Part shown: piece after piece, positions 1-4,828 of the stretch
Numbering within the stretch: position 1 is the first letter of the stretch
How the letters are laid out: every line of letters starts with the position of its first letter
Assembly: GCA_019310195.1 (NCBI GenBank)
Contig: JAFDET010000230.1
Location: forward strand, 1-5,268
DNA length: 5,268 nt
Source: Deltaproteobacteria bacterium
GTDB taxonomy: Bacteria > Myxococcota_A > UBA9160 > JAFDET01
Direction: 5' to 3'
Notes under the pieces: generated by a model
Databases searched by the model: none
What the model was told of the DNA's origin: nothing
What the model saw: only the letters and a program-made list of their open reading frames with translations
Position numbers and translations under genes: made by a program

Positions 1-824
1 TGGCCTGGCTCGTCGCGCGAGCCGTGTTCGGGCGCGGCCACCCGGCGGTGGACTTCCTCCTGCTGTTGGCGGTGGCCGACGATGCCATCGGGCTCGTGAT
101 CATCGCAATCTTCTACGGCGACCCGGCGCTCCCGGTACGGCCCGAGTTCCTGGGCCTGGTGCTCGTCGGCATGGCGGCGGTCTTCGCCATGCGCCGTATG
201 GGAGTGAAGTCCTGGATTCCCTATGTGGGCGTGGGGGGGCCCCTGGCCTGGTCGGGCCTGATGCTGGCCCACCTGCATCCCGCCCTGGCCCTGGTCTTCA
301 TCGTGCCGTTCCTGCCCGGGCCCCGGCGCGACGTGGGATTGTTCACGGCCGAGGACGAGATCGATCGCATGGGCGAGGCCCTGGCCGGGGACCTGCACAT
401 GAAGCACTCGACCCTCCACCGCTTCGAACACCACATGAAGATGTTCGTGGACTTCGGTCTGTTCTTCTTCGCGTTCGCCAACGCCGGCGTCCCTGTGGCG
501 AAGATCGGGGCCCTCACCTGGGTGATCCTGGGCTCTCTCGTGGTGGGCAAGACGCTGGGCGTCACGGCCTTCGGTCTGCTGGCGCGGCGCCTGGGCTTCC
601 CGCTCCCGAACCGGATGGGTGTGCGAGAGCTGGTCATGGCAGGCTTCGTGGCGGCGCTGGGCCTGACCGTGGCGTTGTTCGTGGCGGGGGCCGCTTTCAC
701 CGACCGGGTGCTGTTGGGACAGGCCAAGATGGGAGCGCTCTTCTCGGGCTTCGTGGGCCTGGTGGCGATCTTGGTTGCGCGGGCACTGGGCATGGGCCGG
801 CCTCCGGAGGACCCACCGGACTGA
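1..824 (+). CDS. nhaA: Na+/H+ antiporter NhaA, C-terminal part (5' end outside window)
   Basis: Inner-membrane antiporter that exports Na+ in exchange for H+ for pH and salt homeostasis. The reading frame is open from the left edge (codons begin at base 3), so 273 residues are visible and the true start lies upstream. The GTG at 24 is internal, not a start. Diagnostic features are the Asp-Asp pair in VADDAIGLVII (bases 78-83), equivalent to the ion-binding Asp163/Asp164 of E. coli NhaA; the FAFANAGV motif (bases 468-491); and the lysine of GKTLG (bases 549-551), equivalent to Lys300. Several hydrophobic segments follow, up to a polar Pro/Asp tail. The loop before FAFANAGV is long and charged (about bases 320-440, with LHRFEHHMK). 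The Asp equivalent to E. coli Asp133 should lie upstream of the window. The neighbour pdxR begins 100 bases downstream and is not obviously linked in function. Family assignment is firm; ion specificity is inferred from the family. Confidence 0.93.
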   Translation, partial: AWLVARAVFGRGHPAVDFLLLLAVADDAIGLVIIAIFYGDPALPVRPEFLGLVLVGMAAVFAMRRMGVKSWIPYVGVGGPLAWSGLMLAHLHPALALVFIVPFLPGPRRDVGLFTAEDEIDRMGEALAGDLHMKHSTLHRFEHHMKMFVDFGLFFFAFANAGVPVAKIGALTWVILGSLVVGKTLGVTAFGLLARRLGFPLPNRMGVRELVMAGFVAALGLTVALFVAGAAFTDRVLLGQAKMGALFSGFVGLVAILVARALGMGRPPEDPPD

Positions 825-833
825 TTGTCTGGT
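815..833 (+). terminator. Hairpin over the nhaA stop codon, weak terminator candidate
   Basis: ACCGGAC (815-821) can pair with GTCTGGT (827-833) around a five-base loop that holds the nhaA stop codon. All seven positions pair, one as G-U. It is followed by an A-rich run (CAAAATT), not a T-tract, so it does not look like a classical intrinsic terminator. It could slow polymerase or protect the 3' end. The pairing is seen directly; the function is inferred. Confidence 0.3.
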
Positions 834-890
834 CAAAATTCAAAGTATCCGATCCAATCTAGTCGATAGTTACCCATACAATCGAAGATT
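834..890. promoter_or_regulatory. AT-rich control region upstream of pdxR
   Basis: By hand count this 57-base stretch is about 35% GC, in a window that is otherwise clearly GC-rich. It is the most AT-rich place seen. It holds the short word CAATC at 855-859 and 879-883 and its complement GATTG at 887-891, with another GATTG at 823-827. GTATCC followed closely by AATC occurs at 845-859 and again at 911-924. MocR/PdxR-type regulators usually bind short direct or inverted repeats near their own and target promoters, so this is the likely operator region. The exact sites are not established. Confidence 0.5.
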
Positions 891-891
891 G
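879..891. promoter_or_regulatory. Small palindrome overlapping the pdxR -35 box, candidate operator
   Basis: CAATC (879-883), three bases, then GATTG (887-891) form a perfect inverted repeat. Its right arm overlaps the proposed -35 hexamer TTGACC at 889-894. A longer imperfect arrangement pairs CAATCT (855-860) with AGATTG (886-891). Binding here would block polymerase, which would fit autorepression by the regulator. Five-base arms can arise by chance, so confidence is modest. Confidence 0.35.
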
Positions 892-917
892 ACCCGGCAT
901 TTCCTCGGCCGTATCCT
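889..917 (+). promoter_or_regulatory. Candidate sigma70-type promoter for pdxR (possibly leaderless)
   Basis: TTGACC (889-894, five of six matches to the -35 consensus) is separated by exactly 17 bases from TATCCT (912-917, four of six matches to the -10 consensus). A start site six to eight bases further on would fall at about 924-925, the A of the pdxR ATG, so the mRNA would be leaderless. In agreement, no purine-rich ribosome binding site precedes that ATG; the sequence there is pyrimidine-rich. The hexamers and spacing are seen; promoter activity is inferred. Confidence 0.45.
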
Positions 918-924
918 CCGAATC

Positions 925-2406
925 ATGCAGTTTTCGCTGGAACGGGACTCGGGTCGTGGCGGGCGTCCTGTCTACCGCCAGATCGCCGCGCAGATCCGCC
1001 ACCGGATCGAGTCGCGCGAGTTCGACGCCGGCGCGCGTCTGCCCACGATCCGCGAGCTGGCCCGGCAGCTGGCCGTGAACCGCGACACCGTGGCCCTGGC
1101 CTACGAGGAGCTGGCCGCCGCCGGTATCGTGGAGTCGACGGTCGGACGCGGCACGTTCGTACGGGGCCCGGCGTCCGGCGGGTCGGCCGCTTCCAGCGAG
1201 CCGCCGGTGTCGCCGCTGGTCCAACGCCTGCTCGAATTCGGGCGGGCCCTGCCCCGGTTCGGAAGCGGCAGCGGCGCTGTGCCCATGCACGCCGTGATTC
1301 CCGACTCCGCTTTGTACCCGATGGACTCCTTCCGGCGCGTTCTGAACCGGGTGCTGATCGATGAGAGCCCGGAGCTGCTGGCCTACGGCGATCCCCAGGG
1401 CCACCCGGCGCTGCGCGATGCGGTGGCCGAACGACTGCGACGCGCCGCCATCGACGTGGCGGCGGACCAGGTCGTGCTCTGCCACGGCGCCAGCCAGGGC
1501 ATTGCCCTCTGCCTGCGCCTGTTCGCGAGCCCGGGGGATTGCATCGCCCTCGAGGAGCCCACCTACAGCAACGTGATGGCCACGGCCTTCGGCCTGGGGC
1601 TCGAGCCGGTTGCCGTACCCATGCGCAAGACCGGCCTCGACCTGGCCAGCGTGGAGCGCGTGCTGCGGCGCCCCGACGTGAAGCTCCTCTACACGATTCC
1701 GACGTTCCACAACCCGATGGGAACCACCACGTCTCTCGATCACCGACGATCGCTGCTGGAGATCGCCGCCCGTTGCGGAAAGCCGGTGGTGGTGGATGGC
1801 TACGAGATGGATCTGCGCTTCGACGGCAAGCCGGTGCCGTCGCTCGCGGCCCTGGACCGTTCGGGGCTGGTTCTGCACCTGTCGTCGTTCTCGAAGTCGC
1901 TCTTCCCGGGCGTGCGCGTGGGAGCAATCGCCGCACGCGCCGGATGGGTGGACGCGCTGGTGGCGCTCAAGCAGGCCACCGATCTCTCGGACTCCATGCC
2001 CCTGCAAGCCGCGCTGGCGGAATTCATCGCGCGCGGCGAGTACGACCGCCACTTGACCCGGCTCCGCCGCATCCTGCGCTCGCGCTGCCGCGCCCTGCTG
2101 GCGGCGCTTGCGGCGGAGATGCCCGAAGGCGTGACTTGGACCGAGCCCCAGGGTGGCTATCAGGTGTGGCTGGAGGTGCCCGAGGCGATCGACACCGGAG
2201 ACCTGTTGGCGGACGCCGTGGCGGCCGGCGTGCTGTTCGCGCCCGGGTCGCAGTTCCACCTGGACGGCCGCCCGTCGCGGGGGCTGCGACTCACCTTCGC
2301 CATGGCCGACGAGGCGTCCCTGGAACGCGGCGTGGCGGCGCTTGCGCGGGTGATCCGCGCTCGGCTGCGCGACCATCCACGGCGCACGACCCAGGTCCAC
2401 ATCTGA
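925..2406 (+). CDS. pdxR: MocR-family GntR/aminotransferase regulator, probable PdxR
   Basis: A 493-residue regulator made of an N-terminal GntR winged helix (about residues 15-80, with VYRQIAAQIR, LPTIRELARQL and GRGTFV), a Gly/Ser/Pro linker (about 81-115) and a fold-type I aminotransferase domain to the end. PLP-site residues are present: Asp291 and Tyr293 in VDGYEMDLRF, the Schiff-base Lys324 in SSFSKSLFPG, Arg331 seven residues later and an LRLTFA arginine at 455. The 33-residue Asp-to-Lys spacing equals that in B. subtilis GabR (Asp279, Lys312). NPMG at 263-266 replaces the common NPTG. The ATG at 925 is chosen because it gives the usual short lead-in to the winged helix; the frame stays open upstream to a TTG at 775, but that would overlap nhaA and read through the AT-rich control region. 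pdxS lies 50 bases downstream on the same strand. A PdxR role (PLP-responsive control of pdxST) is inferred from that context; another MocR specificity or a true aminotransferase is less likely. Confidence 0.85.
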   Translation: MQFSLERDSGRGGRPVYRQIAAQIRHRIESREFDAGARLPTIRELARQLAVNRDTVALAYEELAAAGIVESTVGRGTFVRGPASGGSAASSEPPVSPLVQRLLEFGRALPRFGSGSGAVPMHAVIPDSALYPMDSFRRVLNRVLIDESPELLAYGDPQGHPALRDAVAERLRRAAIDVAADQVVLCHGASQGIALCLRLFASPGDCIALEEPTYSNVMATAFGLGLEPVAVPMRKTGLDLASVERVLRRPDVKLLYTIPTFHNPMGTTTSLDHRRSLLEIAARCGKPVVVDGYEMDLRFDGKPVPSLAALDRSGLVLHLSSFSKSLFPGVRVGAIAARAGWVDALVALKQATDLSDSMPLQAALAEFIARGEYDRHLTRLRRILRSRCRALLAALAAEMPEGVTWTEPQGGYQVWLEVPEAIDTGDLLADAVAAGVLFAPGSQFHLDGRPSRGLRLTFAMADEASLERGVAALARVIRARLRDHPRRTTQVHI

Positions 2407-2414
2407 GAATCAGC

Positions 2415-2436
2415 GGGGATCCGTTCATGGATTCCC
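2415..2436 (+). promoter_or_regulatory. Hairpin between pdxR and pdxS
   Basis: GGGGATCC (2415-2422) pairs over all eight positions, one as G-U, with GGATTCCC (2429-2436) around a six-base loop. It starts nine bases after the pdxR stop and ends seven bases before the pdxS ribosome binding site. There is no T-tract, so it is unlikely to be a full terminator. It could be a processing or stabilising element that sets different pdxR and pdxST levels from one transcript, or a weak attenuator. The fold is seen; the role is inferred. Confidence 0.35.
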
Positions 2437-2443
2437 GGTAGAC

Positions 2444-2449
2444 GGAGGG
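2444..2449 (+). promoter_or_regulatory. pdxS ribosome binding site
   Basis: GGAGGG lies seven bases before the ATG at 2457 and fixes that ATG as the pdxS start. This retains a 16-residue N-terminal extension relative to B. subtilis PdxS. Confidence 0.8.
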
Positions 2450-2456
2450 ATCGAAA

Positions 2457-3389
2457 ATGGCGAGTCAGCAACGAAAGGGCGGAGACGGCGGAAACGGGGG
2501 CCCTCGGGCCACCGCCGAGTCGTTCGAGATCAAGGTCGGCCTGGCCGAAATGCTCAAGGGAGGCGTGATCATGGACGTCACCACGCCCGACCAGGCCAAG
2601 ATTGCGGAGGAGGCGGGAGCCTGCGCCGTGATGGCGCTCGAGCGCGTGCCCGCCGACATCCGCCGCGACGGCGGGGTTGCGCGCATGTGCTCGATCGAGG
2701 TGATCGAGGCCATCCAACGCTCGGTGTCGATCCCGGTGATGGCAAAGGTGCGCATCGGTCACTTCGCCGAGGCCCGCACCCTGGAGTCGCTGGGCGTCGA
2801 CTTCATCGACGAGAGCGAGGTGCTCACCCCGGCGGATGAGGAGCACCACATCGAAAAGCGAGGCTTCCGCTCGCCGTTCGTGTGCGGCGCCCGCAACCTG
2901 GGCGAGGCGTTGCGCCGGCTGGGGGAGGGCGCGGCCATGATCCGCACCAAGGGCGAGGCGGGAAGCGGAAACATCGTCGAGGCGGTTCGCCACCTGCGTC
3001 AGGTCTTCGGCGACATTCGCGGGCTGGCCGCTCTGCGCGAGGAGGAGCTTCCGACCCGCGCCAAGGAGCTGGGCGCGCCGGTGGAGCTGGTGCGCCGCGT
3101 GGCCGAGCTGGGAGCGCTGCCGGTTCCCAACTTCGCCGCCGGGGGCATCGCCACACCGGCGGATGCGGCCCTGTGCATGGCGTTGGGGGCCGAGGCGGTG
3201 TTCGTGGGCTCGGGGATCTTCAAGAGCTCGGATCCGCCCGTTCGGGCGCGCGCCGTGGTTCGGGCCACCACCCACTGGGACGAGCCGGAGGAGGTGCTGG
3301 CGGCCTGCCGCGGACTGGGGAGCGCCATGGAAGGCATCGAGATGGAAACCCTGGCCGAGCACGAGCGCCTCGCGAATCGGGGCTGGTGA
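2457..3389 (+). CDS. pdxS: Pyridoxal 5'-phosphate synthase, PdxS (Pdx1) subunit
   Basis: Synthase subunit of the DXP-independent vitamin B6 pathway. It condenses ribose 5-phosphate, glyceraldehyde 3-phosphate and ammonia supplied by PdxT into PLP, in the cytoplasm, as a dodecamer carrying up to twelve PdxT subunits. The 310-residue (beta/alpha)8 protein aligns almost without gaps to B. subtilis PdxS. Asp40 (GGVIMDV), Lys97 (PVMAKVRIGH) and Lys165 (RTKGE) correspond to catalytic Asp24, Lys81 and Lys149. Phosphate-binding loops are GSGN (169-172) and GSGIFKS (from 251). The MALERVPADIR and DESEVLTPADEEHH blocks and the C-terminal RGW are intact. The only departure is about 16 extra Gly/Lys-rich N-terminal residues. 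It is preceded by GGAGGG at good spacing and followed four bases later by pdxT, so the two are surely co-translated. Expression is probably under the upstream PdxR-like regulator, either by read-through from its promoter or from an unrecognised one. Confidence 0.98.
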   Translation: MASQQRKGGDGGNGGPRATAESFEIKVGLAEMLKGGVIMDVTTPDQAKIAEEAGACAVMALERVPADIRRDGGVARMCSIEVIEAIQRSVSIPVMAKVRIGHFAEARTLESLGVDFIDESEVLTPADEEHHIEKRGFRSPFVCGARNLGEALRRLGEGAAMIRTKGEAGSGNIVEAVRHLRQVFGDIRGLAALREEELPTRAKELGAPVELVRRVAELGALPVPNFAAGGIATPADAALCMALGAEAVFVGSGIFKSSDPPVRARAVVRATTHWDEPEEVLAACRGLGSAMEGIEMETLAEHERLANRGW

Positions 3390-3393
3390 GGTC

Positions 3394-3960
3394 ATGAACG
3401 CCCCTCGGGTCGGGATCCTCGCCATCCAGGGAGATGTGGCGGCCCATGCGCGGGCGTTGGCCCGCGTAGGCGCCGAAGCCGTGCGGGTGCGCCGGGACAA
3501 GGATCTGGACGGACTCGCGGCACTGGTGCTGCCGGGGGGCGAGAGCACCACCATCTCCAAGGGGTTGGATCGCCTACACCTGTACGAACCGATCGAGGCC
3601 TTTGCCCGCTCCGGGAAGCCGATCCTGGGCACGTGTGCCGGGGCCGTGCTGCTGGCCCGGGAGGTGGAGAACGAGCCCGTGCGCAGCCTGGGCCTGATCG
3701 ACGTGGTGGCGGTGCGCAATGCCTACGGGACCCAGGTGGATTCCTTCGCGGCCCCGGCCGAGGGGGAGATCCCCGATCTCGACTGCGTGTTCATCCGGGC
3801 TCCGCGCCTGCGGCGCCCGGGGGCCGGCGTGGAGGTGCTGGCGCGCGTGGGCGGCTGGCCGGTCTTCGTGCGCCAGGGGCGGGCCCTGGCGACGACCTTC
3901 CACCCGGAGTTGACCGACGACGTCCGGATCCACGCCATGTTGCTGGATCTGGCCTCTTGA
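3394..3960 (+). CDS. pdxT: Pyridoxal 5'-phosphate synthase, PdxT (Pdx2) glutaminase subunit
   Basis: Class I glutamine amidotransferase subunit that hydrolyses glutamine and channels ammonia to PdxS. It is 188 residues, normal for the family. The nucleophile Cys81 (GTCAGAVLLA) and the His170/Glu172 pair (TTFHPELTDD) complete the triad equivalent to B. subtilis Cys79/His170/Glu172. The glutamine site is present as GGES (48-51), Arg108 (VRNAYG) and Ile134-Arg135 (FIRAP). One oddity is Thr113 where the family commonly has Arg (YGTQ rather than FGRQ). The ATG at 3394 follows the pdxS stop by four bases. Its GGTGAGG ribosome binding sequence (3385-3391) runs across that stop codon with only two bases to the ATG, which points to translational coupling. 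The frame is open further upstream inside pdxS, but no start there matches the family N-terminus (VGILAIQGD). Confidence 0.97.
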   Translation: MNAPRVGILAIQGDVAAHARALARVGAEAVRVRRDKDLDGLAALVLPGGESTTISKGLDRLHLYEPIEAFARSGKPILGTCAGAVLLAREVENEPVRSLGLIDVVAVRNAYGTQVDSFAAPAEGEIPDLDCVFIRAPRLRRPGAGVEVLARVGGWPVFVRQGRALATTFHPELTDDVRIHAMLLDLAS

Positions 3961-3970
3961 TTGTCTCCTG

Positions 3971-3990
3971 ACGGCCTCCTGCTGGCCCGT
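3971..3990 (+). terminator. Weak hairpin after pdxT
   Basis: ACGGCC (3971-3976) pairs with GGCCCGT (3984-3990), with one bulged C, around a seven-base loop. It begins ten bases after the pdxT stop. There is no T-tract after it (AATCG follows), so any termination would be inefficient or factor-assisted. It is the only candidate boundary seen between the B6 genes and the ribosomal operon. Confidence 0.25.
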
Positions 3991-4133
3991 AATCGAGCCC
4001 GTGGATTCCTGACGTCGGCGCGATCCCGGTGCCGGAACCGCCCCGGTGTGGTATCCATCCGGGTCCAACGAAGCTTGCCTCAGCCCTGGAGAGCGCTGGC
4101 CAACCCGTAGGCCGCGCCGACCATTCCGGGGCT

Positions 4134-4152
4134 CGGACGCCGCGGGCGTCTG
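4134..4152 (+). promoter_or_regulatory. Stem-loop just upstream of rpsF, possible autoregulatory leader
   Basis: CGGACGCC (4134-4141) pairs with GGCGTCTG (4145-4152), eight pairs including one G-U, around a GCG loop. It ends five bases before the GAGGAGG ribosome binding site. The published S6:S18 leader motif has an unpaired CCG next to helices. A CCG occurs here (4140-4142), but in the drawn fold its two C bases are paired, so the match to that motif is not shown. Confidence 0.3.
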
Positions 4153-4157
4153 TCCAC

Positions 4158-4164
4158 GAGGAGG
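4158..4164 (+). promoter_or_regulatory. rpsF ribosome binding site
   Basis: GAGGAGG sits four bases before the GTG at 4169. It supports GTG over the out-of-frame ATG at 4165, which directly abuts the site with no spacer. Confidence 0.75.
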
Positions 4165-4168
4165 ATGT

Positions 4169-4828
4169 GTGCGGGAATACGAGACGACTTTCATCGTGCA
4201 GCCCGAGATCTCCGATGAGGGGATTGCGGCTCTGTGCGCCCGGCTCGACGGCGTGCTCGAAAAGGGCAGCGCCACGCGTCTGCTGTGGGACGACATGGGT
4301 CGTCGCCGGCTGGCCTACGAGATCCGCAGCTTCCAGAAGGGTCGCTACATGACCCTCATGTACCTGGACGAGGGCACGATGGTGCCCGAGATCGAGCGCA
4401 CCCTGCGGCTCGATGACTCGGTGCTGCGCTTCCTCACCGTACAGGTGCAGGAAGAAGTGGAGGACGTGGACGCCCGCAAGGCCGAGGCCGCCGAACTCGA
4501 ACGCGTGCGCGCCGAGAAGGCCGCGGAACGCGCCGCGCGCGATGCGGAAGATGCCGCGCGTCTGGCCGCCGAAGAGGCCGAGCGAGCCGCGGCCGCCGAG
4601 GCCCGCCTCGCGGAGGCGGCTGCTGAAGCGGCGGCCGCAGCACCCGAGGAAGCGGCGGCTGCAGCGCCCGAGGAGGCGTCGGCTGCAGCGCCCGAGGAGG
4701 CGTCGGCTGCAGCGCCCAAGGAGGCCGCGGCTGCAGCGCCCAAGGAGGCCGCGAGCGGCGAAGGGGCTCCGGCCGCCAGCGATGAAGGCGGCGGAACCGA
4801 AGCCGTCGCCGAGGAGGACAAGAAATGA
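4169..4828 (+). CDS. rpsF: 30S ribosomal protein bS6 with long Ala/Glu-rich C-terminal extension
   Basis: Ribosomal protein bS6, which forms a heterodimer with bS18 on the platform of the 30S subunit. Residues 1-96 form the S6 fold: MREYETTFIVQPE at the start, GRRRLAYEI (44-52), FQKGRY, and LRLDDSVLRFLTVQV before the end of the domain. The GTG start gives the conserved MR-YE N-terminus. Residues about 97-152 are a highly charged Ala/Glu/Arg run likely to be a single long helix. Residues 156-195 are five eight-residue repeats of the AAAPEEAA type, followed by a Gly/Ala/Glu tail ending EEDKK. At 219 residues the protein is about 85-120 longer than usual. E. coli S6 also has an acidic tail (glutamylated by RimK), but a short one. 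The stop overlaps rpsR by ATGA, so the two are translationally coupled. The core assignment is firm; the tail's role is unknown. Confidence 0.96.
   Translation: MREYETTFIVQPEISDEGIAALCARLDGVLEKGSATRLLWDDMGRRRLAYEIRSFQKGRYMTLMYLDEGTMVPEIERTLRLDDSVLRFLTVQVQEEVEDVDARKAEAAELERVRAEKAAERAARDAEDAARLAAEEAERAAAAEARLAEAAAEAAAAAPEEAAAAAPEEASAAAPEEASAAAPKEAAAAAPKEAASGEGAPAASDEGGGTEAVAEEDKK
4634..4753 (+). repeat. Five tandem 24-base repeats inside rpsF
   Basis: Five in-frame 24-base units at 4634, 4658, 4682, 4706 and 4730, each beginning gcYgcagc, encode AAAPEEAA, AAAPEEAS, AAAPEEAS, AAAPKEAA and AAAPKEAA. Units 2 and 3 are identical at the DNA level, and so are units 4 and 5. This indicates recent duplication by slippage or unequal crossing-over. 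The last four units each carry CTGCAG at the same position. Copy number probably varies between related strains. Confidence 0.95.

Larger units (their letters stand above)
3961..4168 (+). promoter_or_regulatory. Leader/promoter region of the rpsF-rpsR-rplI operon
   Basis: This 208-base gap separates pdxT from rpsF and has no coding potential that fits a known start or family. It should hold the ribosomal operon promoter, but I found no hexamer pair with convincing match and spacing. Two hairpins are visible. One is at 4042-4063, where CCCGG pairs with CCGGG and an inner TGG with CCA. A stronger one is at 4134-4152, just before the ribosome binding site. In many bacteria this operon is controlled by an S6:S18-binding mRNA structure, so the region is the natural place for one. 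Confidence 0.5.

Noticed and set aside
775..924. N-terminal extension of the regulator from a TTG at 775
   Set aside because: It would overlap nhaA by 50 bases and translate the AT-rich control region, and it adds 50 residues that the MocR family lacks. The ATG at 925 fits the family.
1361..1576. Short + strand frames inside pdxR (also at 1539-2441, 1796-2056 and 2153-2353)
   Set aside because: They are alternate-frame shadows of pdxR with Arg/Ala-biased composition and no ribosome binding sites or family resemblance.
859..2400. Long open frame on the - strand (513 codons) opposite pdxR
   Set aside because: Its composition is His/Arg/Gln/Gly-rich with no recognisable domain, it mirrors the codon positions of pdxR, and it would read through the AT-rich promoter region.
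2427..2441. Four-codon ATG GAT TCC CGG TAG between pdxR and pdxS as a leader peptide
   Set aside because: It is too short to show coding signal, has only a GGGG as a possible ribosome site within a stem, and contains no regulatory codons.
2160..3719. Long open frame on the - strand (519 codons) opposite pdxS and parts of pdxR and pdxT
   Set aside because: It lies antisense to genes with complete catalytic motifs, and its translation is low-complexity and matches no family I recognise. Long antisense frames are expected in GC-rich coding DNA.
3958..3966. TGATTGTCT at the pdxT stop, identical to 822-830 at the nhaA stop
   Set aside because: Three of the nine bases are the stop codon in each case. 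Only the nhaA copy takes part in a clear hairpin, so chance is a sufficient explanation.
4046..4168. Earlier GTG start for rpsF adding 41 residues
   Set aside because: bS6 begins at MR-YE, a good ribosome binding site precedes the GTG at 4169, and the upstream residues resemble no S6 sequence.
4634..4753. CRISPR-like or mobile repeat
   Set aside because: The units are contiguous without spacers, in frame and a multiple of three bases long, so this is a protein-coding tandem repeat.
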